Below, piece by piece: positions 6,614 to 15,727 of a stretch of 64,000 nt of DNA. Source of the stretch: Opitutaceae bacterium EW11 (lineage in GTDB: Bacteria; Verrucomicrobiota; Verrucomicrobiia; Opitutales; Opitutaceae). Under the pieces are notes generated by a model, which saw nothing but the letters and a program-made list of their open reading frames with translations, made no database searches and was not told where the DNA came from. The stretch lies in assembly GCA_003054665.1 (NCBI GenBank), contig QAYY01000001.1, positions 795,501 through 859,500 on the forward strand, written 5' to 3'. The position numbers and the translations under genes are program-made. Numbering within the stretch: the stretch's first letter is position 1; every line of letters begins with the position of its first letter.

Positions 6614-9082
6614 ATGACCGATCCCAGCCCTGATCCGCTCCCGCGTCTCCGGCCCGCGCAGGCCCGGGCGTTGAGGTCGCGTTTGCAGCGGCTGATCCAC
6701 GATGCGGGTCAAACCGACTTGGCGCCGGAAGCCGAATGTTTCTGGGAGCTAGATCCGACGCCTATTGTGATCTCAGCCGCCGAGTGGGGCAGCCTCTCCG
6801 CCGGCCTGATTCAGCGGGCACGGCTCGTCAATGCCCTACTGCGCGATCTCTATTCGTCCCAGGCCGCGCTTCGCCAGAAGGTGCTTCCGCCGGAGATGAT
6901 TCTGGGCGATCCGCACTACCGGCGCCCGTGCCTGAACCTCGAGCCGGATCGCGTCAGCCCGGCCACGTTGCTGCGCTTCGACCTGACCCGCGCCGGCTCC
7001 GAGTGGCTCGTCACCAGCACCTTCGCAAACACGCCGGTGGGCCTGAGCTACGCGGTGCAAAACCGGCGCTTCCTTTCGCAAGAGGCGCCGCATCTGTACG
7101 CGGCGCTGCCCGACTACGAGAGCATCATCAACACGCCGCTGCAGCTCCTCGACGCGCTCCGCCAGCTTTCGCCGCGCCGTCCGGCCCAAGCGTCCATCGT
7201 CGTGCTCACTGCGGGACCGCACGATCCGTTTTATTCCGAGCACAGCTTTCTCGCCCGGAAGATGGGCGTGCCGCTCGCGCGGGGCGACGACCTGCTGGTC
7301 CTGGACAATTGCGTCTATTTCAAAACCGTCGCCGGCCTCGAGCGCGTCGACGTGATCTACCGCCGCCTCGGTGACGCTCACATCGACCCCGTTGTTTTTC
7401 CCACTCTGCGCCAGGCCGCAGGCGTGCCCGGGCTCCTGCACTGCGTTCGTCGGCGCAGCGTCGTGGTCGCGAACGCGATCGGCTCGGGTCTCGCCGAAAA
7501 CCGCGCGATCGAGGCGTTCCTGCCGCAGCTCTGCCGCTTTTACCTGGGCGAAGACCTCCGGCTGCCCGGCATCCCGACGCACCTCTGCACCGACGCCGAT
7601 CAGCTCGATGCGCTCCGGGCGCGTTTCGGCGAACTACGGCTGAGAAACGTCCACCCGCCGGCCGCCCTCGCCGCCAACAATCGCCCGGAGTTCGAACTCG
7701 TGCTCAGGCGCGGCGAGGCGCTTCCGGCACACGTCGCGGCGGCGCCGTACGATTTCGTCGTCCAGGAAACGCCGCCCACTCCGGAGAAACGAAGGCCGAC
7801 CAACGCCGCCGTGACTTGGTCCGCGTTCGTGATCTCCCAGTCCAACGACGTCCGCGCGATGCCCGGCGGTCTCGTCCGCGTGCTGCCTGAAGTCGTCGCG
7901 TCGAGCCGCATCGGGCTCACCGCCGACCTCGTGGTCCTGCAAACGGCGCAGTCGCCGGAGCCCACCTGCCCCGACACCCCCCTGGCGCCCCCGCCGCGCA
8001 CGCCCCTCGGCTCGAGGACGGCGGAATCGCTGTATTGGCTGGGCCGTTACCTGGAACGCGCGGAGTCGACCGCACGCATGCTGTCGATCTTCGACGACGT
8101 CGCCCTGGAGGAGATTCCGGCGCGCGACCGCCGCAATTGGCTGCCGGTCTGGCAGGGCCTGCTCGAGGCCGCGGGCTACCTCGGCGAAAAACTTCCGCCC
8201 CACGGCGATCCTTCCGCCGTGCTTTCGGCCGCGCTCGCCTGGCGCATGGCTCTGGATGCCTCGCATCCGAGTTCGATCTATTCCTCCGTCCACGCCGCGG
8301 CCGAAAACGCGCGCCAGCTGCGCGACTGCATCAGCCCCGAGGTGTGGGTCGCGCTGAGTCATCTCGATGACGAACTCCAGAACCTGCTCCGCTCGAGCGC
8401 GGAGCAAACCGATCCGAAGGACCTGGAGGGCTCGGCCCGCGCCGCCGCACAGCACGTGGTCGGCGGGGTCAACGCCGTGTTGGGCACCGCCGAGCGCACG
8501 CTGCTGCAGGACGCCAGCTGGCGCTTCCTCCTTGTCGGCCTCCACCTCGAACGGGCCATCATGACCTGCAGCGCCCTCCGCCACAGTCTCGGCGCGCTCG
8601 AAAAGCAGGCGGCGACCGACCCGGGCGTCGCGGATCGCGATAATCCGGAGCTCTCCGCGCTCGTTCGCATGCTCGGTTCCCAGGACGCCTATCGCCGGCT
8701 TTATCGGGCACCCAGCCTGCCCCACTTTGTCACCGATTTCTTCCTACACCAGCCCGCCGCCCCGGGCAGCCTGCTGCACAACGTCAACCGGCTGGCGGAG
8801 CAGATCGACGCGGTGGCGCACGAACTCGGGGCGCGCAGCGGGCCCGACAAGTGCGCCCGGGCGGGGGTCGACGAAGTCCTGCGTTTCATGCAGCCGCTCC
8901 GGTTCGAACGCGACCGAGCCTCCGCCCCGCTCGCCGAGCAGCTCTCTCACCTCCTCCATCGGCTCTACGGACTGCACTCCGTCATCAGCGATCACTATTT
9001 CAGCCACCAGGGCAGGCTGCCCGCCGCCCCCCTGACCGTCGCTCAAGTGGAAAACGGCCCCTGCTCGCCGGCGACTTCCTGA
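6614..9082 (+). CDS. circularly permuted ATP-grasp protein fused to alpha-E domain
   Basis: The product has 822 residues from the ATG at 6614 (MTDPSPDP). Residues 1-470 match the circularly permuted type 2 ATP-grasp family (former DUF404/DUF407), with FELDPTP-like opening, DLTR, YRRLGDAHIDP, VVVANAIGSGLAENRA and FYLGEDLRLPGIPTH. The C-terminal about 300 residues, beginning near SRTAESLYWLGRYLERAESTARML, are an alpha-E (DUF403) helical domain. In many bacteria these are two neighbouring genes, usually with a transglutaminase-like gene, and are thought to form a peptide ligation or modification system. Here the two are one chain and no transglutaminase lies next to it. A SirB1-type transglutaminase-like gene is 27 kb away and unlikely to be its partner. 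Substrate unknown. Confidence 0.85.
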   Translation: MTDPSPDPLPRLRPAQARALRSRLQRLIHDAGQTDLAPEAECFWELDPTPIVISAAEWGSLSAGLIQRARLVNALLRDLYSSQAALRQKVLPPEMILGDPHYRRPCLNLEPDRVSPATLLRFDLTRAGSEWLVTSTFANTPVGLSYAVQNRRFLSQEAPHLYAALPDYESIINTPLQLLDALRQLSPRRPAQASIVVLTAGPHDPFYSEHSFLARKMGVPLARGDDLLVLDNCVYFKTVAGLERVDVIYRRLGDAHIDPVVFPTLRQAAGVPGLLHCVRRRSVVVANAIGSGLAENRAIEAFLPQLCRFYLGEDLRLPGIPTHLCTDADQLDALRARFGELRLRNVHPPAALAANNRPEFELVLRRGEALPAHVAAAPYDFVVQETPPTPEKRRPTNAAVTWSAFVISQSNDVRAMPGGLVRVLPEVVASSRIGLTADLVVLQTAQSPEPTCPDTPLAPPPRTPLGSRTAESLYWLGRYLERAESTARMLSIFDDVALEEIPARDRRNWLPVWQGLLEAAGYLGEKLPPHGDPSAVLSAALAWRMALDASHPSSIYSSVHAAAENARQLRDCISPEVWVALSHLDDELQNLLRSSAEQTDPKDLEGSARAAAQHVVGGVNAVLGTAERTLLQDASWRFLLVGLHLERAIMTCSALRHSLGALEKQAATDPGVADRDNPELSALVRMLGSQDAYRRLYRAPSLPHFVTDFFLHQPAAPGSLLHNVNRLAEQIDAVAHELGARSGPDKCARAGVDEVLRFMQPLRFERDRASAPLAEQLSHLLHRLYGLHSVISDHYFSHQGRLPAAPLTVAQVENGPCSPATS

Positions 9083-9155
9083 GCGTGCCTCGTGTCCGGC
9101 AGAGATACGGTTTCCCGAGTATCCGCGGTCTCGCTCCTCAGCCTGGGCGTGCCAC

Positions 9156-10127
9156 TCAGTGGGCGAACAGCTGGTCCGTCTTGAAGAAAGCTCGCGGACG
9201 CCCGGCGATGGGCACGAAGAGCGGCGTGGTTTCTCCGATGTTGGCCCGGTGCAGCGTCTCTTCCTGCGCGCGGAGCAACCGCTGCGCCTGGTCGCGCTGG
9301 GCCGCGGAATTTGGGAACATGGCAGCAAGCTGCTGGGCGGCCGCCTGCGGCGCGGAAAGCACGCGGTCCTGCATCGAGAGGAGCACCGCGCTGACCGAAA
9401 GAAACACGTCCCGTTTCGCTCCCGGCTGAGCGAGGATCGCGGCAACGAAAGTCGTGGTCACCTCGCGGTTTTCGTCCGACACCTTGAAATAGATCGCCGG
9501 GCCGTTCGGGAGATCGGCGTATTTCTGCCGCGTGAGCTCGCCGAGCAGGTCGAGGCACGCGGCGCAGTTGAGGCTGATCACCAGGGCCGGGCTTCGCGGG
9601 CTGATCGGCCCGAGCCAAGGCAGGCCCGCGGGAGCGGACGCGAGCGGTCCGCCTCCCGGCACGACCACGCCGGTCTCCGCATGGGCCGCCGCCTGAGTGC
9701 GTGCGATCCAGAAGCCGCCGAGAGCAAGCGCAACGCTCAGGGGAACGGCCCCGCGATTGGGCGCTTCTCCGTAGACGCCGAGCGCGATCCAGGCGACCAC
9801 GGCGTGCAGGGTGCAATACAGGCAGAATCCGTGAAGCACCAGAAACTGGATACCCATGAAAATCGCCGAACCCGCCGCGAGCAGCATCAGCAACGATCCG
9901 CGTTTCGTGCGATCGCGCACCAGGATCGCTCCCGTCCAGAGCACCGCGCCGTAAACGCCGACGGGAAGGCCGAGCACGGTGCCGTAGGCGCTGTAGATGA
10001 TCGCGTGGCATCCACCGGGGCCGATGCAAGGAAGCGAGTAATACTTCAGCAGCGCCAGATGAAGGGAGAGCGCCAAGCCGAGCGTGCAACAAGCTGTATC
10101 GAGCCAGCGTTTCAGCGAAGGGGGCAC
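9156..10127 (-). CDS. VKOR domain fused to a thioredoxin-like domain
   Basis: The product has 323 residues. Residues 1-145 carry four to five membrane segments and the vitamin K epoxide reductase pattern: an outer cysteine pair C34 and C40 (CIGPGGC), the following YSAYG with the conserved Ser, LGLPVGVYGA, and the active-site pair C102/C105 (FCLYC). Residues about 175-323 look like an exported thioredoxin-fold domain with a CAAC pair (188-191). Bacterial VKOR-Trx fusions use quinone to drive disulfide bond formation in the periplasm, replacing DsbB plus DsbA. It is transcribed after the DUF1573 gene (200 bases upstream on the same strand). The Trx part is divergent: CAAC rather than CPHC, and I cannot see a clear cis-Pro motif. 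Confidence 0.82.
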   Translation of the reverse strand: MPPSLKRWLDTACCTLGLALSLHLALLKYYSLPCIGPGGCHAIIYSAYGTVLGLPVGVYGAVLWTGAILVRDRTKRGSLLMLLAAGSAIFMGIQFLVLHGFCLYCTLHAVVAWIALGVYGEAPNRGAVPLSVALALGGFWIARTQAAAHAETGVVVPGGGPLASAPAGLPWLGPISPRSPALVISLNCAACLDLLGELTRQKYADLPNGPAIYFKVSDENREVTTTFVAAILAQPGAKRDVFLSVSAVLLSMQDRVLSAPQAAAQQLAAMFPNSAAQRDQAQRLLRAQEETLHRANIGETTPLFVPIAGRPRAFFKTDQLFAH

Positions 10128-10326
10128 GTGGGGAAGTTCGTCGAGGCGGGAGACTGCCCGGCCCGCGGGGTGTATTCAATCCCGATCGGCGGACCCATCG
10201 GCCGCGGCCGGGCGTCCCGTTCGTTTCGACGCCCCAGGGGCATCCCGGGTGCGGTGCGCCCTCCTGTTGTCGACTCGAGCCGCTTGCCCGCGGTCAATCC
10301 ATCCGGGAGCGGGCGGCCTAACTGCG

Positions 10327-11289
10327 CTATTCCGCGCGAACGATCACCGGCACCTCTGCTTCAAGCGAATCGCCGGCATAGATCCGGAGCAGACGCGTGG
10401 TGGTGCCCGCCGTCTTCGGCGTCATCGAGAGTTTTGCGAGAACATCCCGACCGTCGCGCTCGGAAACACTCGCCTCGCCGCCCTCGAGCTCGAATCGAGG
10501 ATCCTGCTTGGCCTCCCACATCGAGAGCGTGAGCGGAATGTTCACCGTCTTTCCCACCGGGGTCATCGGGAGAAGCACCGGATTCGGCTTCACATTGAGA
10601 TTCGAATACACCGAAGCGAACACGGGCACAGAAAGCTCCCCTTCGTGCGGATCCGTGGTCGACAGCGTGATCTTCGGCTGGTGGTTGCCCGCGGGCGCCT
10701 CGGGATGCTTCGTCAGGCGCAGTTTAGTACCGTCGGGGGTTTTCTCGAGAGCGGCGGTAATCCACGGAACGGATGCGCGCGCCCCGGTGATCTCTGCTTT
10801 TCCCGAGCCGATGTAGGACACGGTGATCGCGGCTTCGGCGGGCGCGCCTTTGTTGCTTGCGGCAAACACCGCCATCGGGGCGCCGAGCATCCAGTCGTCG
10901 TACGCGCTGACGAGCGCCTTCACCGGGATGAGCACGTCGCCCTCCGAGGTTTGCACGAGCACGCGCCGCACGACTTCGCCCTGGTAGCTGCGGGTTTCGA
11001 AACTGACGTTCACCGTGGCGGTTTCCCCCGGCGCAAGCGTGCCGGTCTTGGTCGACACGGCCGTGCAGCTGCAGTCGGCACCCACCCGCAGGATCTCCAC
11101 GGGTTTCTCTCCCGCGTTGGTCAACGTCACCGTGGACGTGAGCGTCTTTTCCTGACGGGCCCTGCCGAAATCCAACGATGCAGGCGCGGCCTTCACGTCG
11201 GCGCGCGCCGTCGTCGTCGTGGCGGAGACCAGAAGGGCGAGAGAACAGACCCAGGCGGACGGCCGCGAAAGGAGTCGGAAAGAAGTCAT
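10327..11289 (-). CDS. DUF1573 domain periplasmic protein
   Basis: The product has 320 residues with a signal peptide (cleavage near TTTTARA-D, residue 31). Residues 32-125 form the Ig-like DUF1573 domain, including the signature ADCSCT with the cysteine pair C73 and C75, followed by APGETATVNVSFETRSYQGEVVRRVLVQT. A second, less conserved beta-rich half (130-320) may be another Ig-like repeat. DUF1573 proteins are exported and are frequent in Bacteroidota, Planctomycetota and Verrucomicrobiota; their role is unknown. The adjacent VKOR fusion on the same strand may oxidise its cysteine pair, which is inference from neighbourhood. It is divergent from the isomerase-like gene at 11476. Confidence 0.82.
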   Translation of the reverse strand: MTSFRLLSRPSAWVCSLALLVSATTTTARADVKAAPASLDFGRARQEKTLTSTVTLTNAGEKPVEILRVGADCSCTAVSTKTGTLAPGETATVNVSFETRSYQGEVVRRVLVQTSEGDVLIPVKALVSAYDDWMLGAPMAVFAASNKGAPAEAAITVSYIGSGKAEITGARASVPWITAALEKTPDGTKLRLTKHPEAPAGNHQPKITLSTTDPHEGELSVPVFASVYSNLNVKPNPVLLPMTPVGKTVNIPLTLSMWEAKQDPRFELEGGEASVSERDGRDVLAKLSMTPKTAGTTTRLLRIYAGDSLEAEVPVIVRAE

Positions 11290-11475
11290 GACCGGAAAAG
11301 CTGCCGATAGTCAGGCCCAAGATTTCCCCGGCGCAAGCCCGACCGCCCGCACCTCTCCGATGGAAATTCGCAATTGGAAATCCGGGGCGACCGTGGGAGA
11401 CAGAACATCGCTTCCAGTTCGCACCCAACTCCGTCCAAAACGTCCGAACTTCCGCGCCCGCCGGCGCCCATTTCC

Positions 11476-12213
11476 ATGAGCAGAACCCCAGTCGCCCTTC
11501 AATTGTACTCAGTCCGCGACGACACGGCGCGGGACTTTGCCCGAACCGTCGCCGAAGTCGCGAGCATCGGCTACACCGGCGTGGAGCTCGCCGGCTACGG
11601 AAGCCTCGACGCCCGCGGCGCGAACAAGGCTCTCCGCGACGCCGGCTTGGCGGTCGCCGCAATGCACATCCTCCGCGACGCGTTGCGGAAGGACTTCGAC
11701 CGCGTGGTCGAGGAGGCCCAGCTCCTTTCCTGCCCGCACATCGTCTGCCCATGGCTGGCGCCGGAAGAGTACGTGTCCCGCGGGGCCGTGGAGGACATCG
11801 GCAGGGAGTTCGACGAAATCGGAGAGAGGCTGCGGAAGCGCGGGCTGGCCTTCAGCTTTCACAATCACGCGGCGGAGTTCCGCTGCCTCGAGGGGCGGCC
11901 GATCATGGCTTGGATGCTCGACGCGGCGGCACCGAGAAACGTGGGCGCGGAACTCGACGTCTACTGGGCCCACGTCGCCGGCTATGCCCCGGAGCGTTTT
12001 CTCCGCGAGCAAGGCCAGCGGGTGGATCTCCTGCACCTGAAAGACGAGAAGGTGATCGGCGGCGGCCCGGTCAATTTCGGCCCGATCTTCGCGACCGCCG
12101 AAGCGATTGGCGCCGTCGAGTGGTACATCGTCGAGCAGGAAAACTACGACGATACGCCGCTGGCCTCCGTGCGAAAGTGCTTCGAGCAGCTGCGCAAGTG
12201 GAGCAAGGCCTGA
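11476..12213 (+). CDS. sugar phosphate isomerase/epimerase family protein (AP endonuclease 2 fold)
   Basis: The product has 245 residues from the ATG at 11476 (MSRTPVALQLYSVRDD). The opening VALQLYSVRDD, followed by GYTGVELAGYG, AFSFHNHAAEF, GAELDVYWAH, LLHLKDEK and EWYIVEQENYD, is the xylose isomerase-like TIM barrel pattern. The His, Asp and Glu residues in these motifs form the usual metal site. Members act on sugars, inositols or sugar phosphates; this one most resembles the short proteins annotated as sugar phosphate isomerase/epimerase in Verrucomicrobiota and Planctomycetota. Exact substrate cannot be assigned. It has no signal peptide. It is followed by aroE 105 bases downstream on the same strand, with no evident functional link. 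Confidence 0.82.
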   Translation: MSRTPVALQLYSVRDDTARDFARTVAEVASIGYTGVELAGYGSLDARGANKALRDAGLAVAAMHILRDALRKDFDRVVEEAQLLSCPHIVCPWLAPEEYVSRGAVEDIGREFDEIGERLRKRGLAFSFHNHAAEFRCLEGRPIMAWMLDAAAPRNVGAELDVYWAHVAGYAPERFLREQGQRVDLLHLKDEKVIGGGPVNFGPIFATAEAIGAVEWYIVEQENYDDTPLASVRKCFEQLRKWSKA

Positions 12214-12318
12214 GCCGTGTCGACGGCGGCGACGACCGCCAGCGCCCCGCCAGTCATCCGGGCGCGGCACCGGAGAAAACGCTTCCGCTCCGACCGCGAG
12301 CGATGCGATAACCGCGGC

Positions 12319-13248
12319 ATGGCATTCAGGCGTCCCGTGACAGAACTGGAAGTGTTGTCGATCGACGACCTCGACGGCTGGCCGTCCGACGGTCGCACGT
12401 GGCTCGCCGTTCTCGGGCATCCGATCAAACACTCGATCAGCCCGGCCATGCACGGCGCCGCCTTGAAGGAAATGGCGCGGGCTCACCGCGAGTACTCGAG
12501 ATGGGGATACGTGCGCTTCGATGTCCCTCCGGAGCGCTTGCCGGAAGCCCTGGAAAAACTCCACGCGCACGGCTTCACGGGACTCAACCTGACCGTTCCC
12601 CACAAGGTCCTCGCCTTCGGTCGCATCGCCCAAATCGACCCATCGGCCCGCCCGGTCGGAGCCGTGAACACGCTCCGGCGAACGGCATCGGGCTGGGAGG
12701 GTTTCAACACCGATGGATACGGAATGGCCGCCGGCATGCGCGAGGATCTTGGCGCAGAGATCGCGGGAGCTCACGTCATCCTGCTCGGGGCTGGCGGCGC
12801 GGCTCGAGGCGCCGCGGTCGAGTGCCTTCAGCGCGGTTGCGCCTCGCTCTGGATCTGCAATCGCACCGCCGCGAATCTCGAGACCCTGCTCCATCAGCTG
12901 AAATCCGTCACCGGAAAAACCCAACTCCGCGGTTTTGCCCCCGCCGAAATACCGGCGGAGCTTCCGACCGGCGCCTGGGTGATCAACTCCACCTCCGCGG
13001 GTCTTCACCCCGGCGATCCCATGCCCATCGATCTGGCGCGCCTGCCGAAACCCGCGGGCGTCTACGACATGATCTACAACCCAGCCGTCACGCCGTTGCT
13101 GGGCCGCGCGAGGGAACTCGGACTGCCGGCGGCCAATGGACTTTCCATGCTCGTGCACCAAGGCGTCCGCGCGCTCGAAATCTGGACCGGACGTTCCGTG
13201 CCGGTCGACGCGATGCGCCAGGCCGCACGGCAGGCGATGAGAATCTAG
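12319..13248 (+). CDS. aroE: shikimate dehydrogenase
   Basis: The product has 309 residues from the ATG at 12319 (MAFRRPVTELEVLSI); an upstream ATG at 12217 would add a low-complexity Ala/Arg stretch. It reduces 3-dehydroshikimate with NADPH in aromatic amino acid synthesis. Motifs seen are HSISPAMHGAAL (shikimate-binding Ser pair), NLTVPHK with the catalytic Lys, GAVNTL, FNTDGYGM with the catalytic Asp, GAGGAARGAAVEC (Rossmann loop), WICNRTAANLETL (NADP phosphate recognition by NRT) and YNPAVTPLL. The N-terminus has about 25 extra residues compared with the E. coli enzyme. The first enzyme of the same pathway, DAHP synthase, is at 17125-18180 but in a separate unit. Confidence 0.93.
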   Translation: MAFRRPVTELEVLSIDDLDGWPSDGRTWLAVLGHPIKHSISPAMHGAALKEMARAHREYSRWGYVRFDVPPERLPEALEKLHAHGFTGLNLTVPHKVLAFGRIAQIDPSARPVGAVNTLRRTASGWEGFNTDGYGMAAGMREDLGAEIAGAHVILLGAGGAARGAAVECLQRGCASLWICNRTAANLETLLHQLKSVTGKTQLRGFAPAEIPAELPTGAWVINSTSAGLHPGDPMPIDLARLPKPAGVYDMIYNPAVTPLLGRARELGLPAANGLSMLVHQGVRALEIWTGRSVPVDAMRQAARQAMRI

Positions 13249-13421
13249 CGGGCTTCGCAGGAGCGCACACGTGCGTCGGCGCGTCCCTGCGACGACATTC
13301 GCCGCGAGGGGCCATCGCGAACCGGGCTTCGCGGGCGTCGCGTGTCAGAGGAGGCGTCAGTCGCGCCGTCACGCGCGTTGACAACGCGAGCGGCCCAGGC
13401 CGAGATCACCTCATCCCCCGA

Positions 13422-14327
13422 ATGGATTTCAACTACGCGGAATTCTCGAACGCGTTTCCCTGGTTCTTCCCTGCCGCGGCGTTCCTCTTCGGCGCGATCG
13501 TCGGAAGCTTTCTGAACGTATGCATCTATCGCATACCGGCGGGAAAATCCGTCGTGCGCCCGGGTTCGCACTGCGCCTGCGGCCAGCCGATCGCGTGGTA
13601 CGACAATATCCCGATTCTCAGCTGGTTCATTCTGCGTGGAAAGGCGCGCTGCTGCGGCCGCCCCTACTCGTTTCGATATCCCCTCATCGAGCTGATCACC
13701 GCGCTGATCTTTCTGGCCTGCTGGATGCTCTTCCCACCGGGGAAAGCGCTCTGTGGAATGGTGCTCTCGGCATCCCTGGTCTGCGCGACGTTCATCGATC
13801 TGGATACGTTTGAGATTCCCGACGTTTTCAGCGTCGGGCTCGGCATCGTGGGGCTGCTGCTTTCGATCGTCGTGCCGTCGCTGCACGACCAGCACCACGA
13901 GATCGCTCTGGTCGCGAGCATGCGTTCAGCCACGGTCGCGGCGCAGGGCATGTTTATCGGCGCGGGCCTGGTCCTGTGGATCGCCGTGGTCGCCTACGCC
14001 GTGCTGAAGAAGGACGCGATGGGCATCGGCGACGTGAAGTTGGTCGGCGCGATCGGTGCGTTCACCGGCTGGCAGGGCACCGTCACTTCGGTTTTTGGAG
14101 GGGCGATCCTCGGCACTGTCTGGTTCGTGTTCGCCTTGGTTTGGCAGAAAGCCACGGGGAAAAAACTGGAGTTGAAGTCCCCGGAAGAAGGCGAAGGCCC
14201 GAAAGAGCTCAGCTTCGGCGCACATGTCCCGTTCGGACCGATGCTGGCCCTCGCCGGCCTCCTGCATTTTCTGTTCCTGCACCGCTGGGTTGCCTCCTAC
14301 TTCAAGGAGCTGAGCAGCCTCCTGTAG
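13422..14327 (+). CDS. pilD: prepilin leader peptidase / N-methyltransferase (A24)
   Basis: The product has 301 residues from the ATG at 13422. It has eight or so hydrophobic segments. The N-terminal cytoplasmic domain has the zinc-type cysteine set CACGQPIAWYDNIP and ARCCGRPYSFRYPLIE, needed for the methyltransferase half. The two catalytic aspartates lie in FIDLDTFEIPD and in the GxGD motif GIGDVKLVGAIGA. PilD cuts type IV pilin and pseudopilin leaders and methylates the new N-terminal residue. A hydrophilic insert (about 245-265, KKLELKSPEEGEGPKEL) separates the last helices. It works with the PilT motors at 3.2-5.7 kb although they are not in one operon. Confidence 0.92.
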   Translation: MDFNYAEFSNAFPWFFPAAAFLFGAIVGSFLNVCIYRIPAGKSVVRPGSHCACGQPIAWYDNIPILSWFILRGKARCCGRPYSFRYPLIELITALIFLACWMLFPPGKALCGMVLSASLVCATFIDLDTFEIPDVFSVGLGIVGLLLSIVVPSLHDQHHEIALVASMRSATVAAQGMFIGAGLVLWIAVVAYAVLKKDAMGIGDVKLVGAIGAFTGWQGTVTSVFGGAILGTVWFVFALVWQKATGKKLELKSPEEGEGPKELSFGAHVPFGPMLALAGLLHFLFLHRWVASYFKELSSLL

Positions 14328-14390
14328 CCAGGGCTTTGTCGGTGGAAGGTCCTTCTTCGGCCCGGCGGCTGCCGGCCGGCGACCTACCGA

Positions 14391-14424
14391 CAAAAAAAGA
14401 AGGCGCGCTTCGCGGCGCGCCTTC
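14391..14424 (-). terminator. intrinsic terminator of the galactokinase gene
   Basis: A 10-bp perfect stem GAAGGCGCGC (14399-14408) with GCGCGCCTTC (14415-14424), hexanucleotide loop, followed on the minus strand by seven T (14392-14398). It lies 31 bases past the galK-like stop and is one of the clearest terminators in the window. It may also slow transcription arriving from pilD on the plus strand. Confidence 0.85.
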
Positions 14425-14454
14425 GGCAAAAAGATCGGTTGGGTACTTCCCGGA

Positions 14455-15594
14455 CTAGACGACCTTGGCGCCGTCGCCGGTCTGGCAGTGGAGCAGCTCG
14501 GGCTCGGAGCCGTATTTCTTCGCGTACGTGGCCGCCACTTGGCGCGCCTGCGTCTCCGAGAAGGTCGAGTCGGTCATCGCCATCACCGCGCCGCCGAAGC
14601 CGCCGCCGGTGAGTCGCGCGCCGAAGACGTGCGGCGTAGCCACGAGGGCGTCCACCAGCGTATCCAATTCCGGCGTGCTGTTCTCGAACTGGGTCTGCGA
14701 ACTGCGGTGGGAAGCCGTCAGCAGCTGACCGACCTTCTTCAGATCGCCGACCTTCAGCGCCTGGTTGGTCTGCTCCACGCGAGCGATTTCCTCGATCACG
14801 TGCTTGGCGCGTTTGTAGGCCGTCGGCGAAAGCTTGGCCTTCGAGGCCTCCAGCTTCGGGAGATCGGCCTCGACCAACGCCGAGACGCCCAGCGCTTTTG
14901 CCGCTTCCATGCACTCCTTGTGGCGAGCGGCATAGAGACCATCGACGAGAGCGTGCTTCGTGTGCGTGTTGAAGATCCAGAAGTGAGCGCCCGCCGGCAG
15001 GGGAACGGTCGCGAACTTGGGACCGCGGCAGTCGATGAACACGAGATGGTTCTTCAGACCGAAGCCCGACACGCCTTGATCGAGGATGCCGCAGGGCACG
15101 CCGACGAAGTTATTCTCGGCGTGTTTTCCGATCTTTACCACGGTCTCGCGCGGCGGGTTCTGGCCCGTGGCCTTGAGGAAAACCAAAGCTGAGGCGAGCT
15201 CGAGCGCGGCGCTGCTGCTGAGTCCGGCGCCGACGGGAAGGTTGGAGATCGCCAGAAAATCGAAACCGCCGGGAGTCTTGAGCTCGAAAACCGGCAGCGC
15301 GGCAAGCACGCCGAGAGGATAGTTCGCCCAGCTCGCGGGGCCGCTCTGCTTCGCGAGGTCCTTTTCTCCCAGCGTCAGGATTTGTCCGCTCAGATCGCTG
15401 AAGAAGCGGCGCTGGCCGTCAGTCCGGGCCGCGTATCCCACCCACACGCCCCGATCGATCGACGCCCCGAGCACGGTGCCGGCGTTGTAGTCCGTGTGAT
15501 TGCCGATGAATTCAATTCGGCCTGGGGCCTGCGCCACGACTTCGGGCGCGCGACCAAACACAGTTTGAAAGCGGGTAAGGAGTTGTTCTTTCAT
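14455..15594 (-). CDS. galK: galactokinase family sugar kinase
   Basis: The product has 379 residues from the ATG at 15594. GHMP kinase landmarks are present: APGRIEFIGNHTDYNAG near residue 25-40, PVGAGLSSSAALELASA (ATP loop), GILDQGVSG with the catalytic-base Asp region, and the C-terminal GARLTGGGFGGAVMAM. Galactokinase phosphorylates galactose at O1 for the Leloir pathway. The signature differs from the classical one, which reads GRxNxIGEHxDY: here N is E and the Glu before His, which contacts galactose hydroxyls in known structures, is Asn. So the sugar could be galactose or a related hexose. No galT or galE is adjacent. Strong terminator at 14391-14424. Confidence 0.82.
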   Translation of the reverse strand: MKEQLLTRFQTVFGRAPEVVAQAPGRIEFIGNHTDYNAGTVLGASIDRGVWVGYAARTDGQRRFFSDLSGQILTLGEKDLAKQSGPASWANYPLGVLAALPVFELKTPGGFDFLAISNLPVGAGLSSSAALELASALVFLKATGQNPPRETVVKIGKHAENNFVGVPCGILDQGVSGFGLKNHLVFIDCRGPKFATVPLPAGAHFWIFNTHTKHALVDGLYAARHKECMEAAKALGVSALVEADLPKLEASKAKLSPTAYKRAKHVIEEIARVEQTNQALKVGDLKKVGQLLTASHRSSQTQFENSTPELDTLVDALVATPHVFGARLTGGGFGGAVMAMTDSTFSETQARQVAATYAKKYGSEPELLHCQTGDGAKVV

Positions 15595-15727
15595 GGGGGG
15601 AGGCGGAAACGAAGCCAAAGGCGGAGTCGATGTCCATCCCGGCCGAAAGTAGAACGTTAACAGCAGCCGGAAAGATGGGCCCCGTAAGCTCGCCCCATTC
15701 AGCGCATCCACCCGGTTGCGGAAAGGG

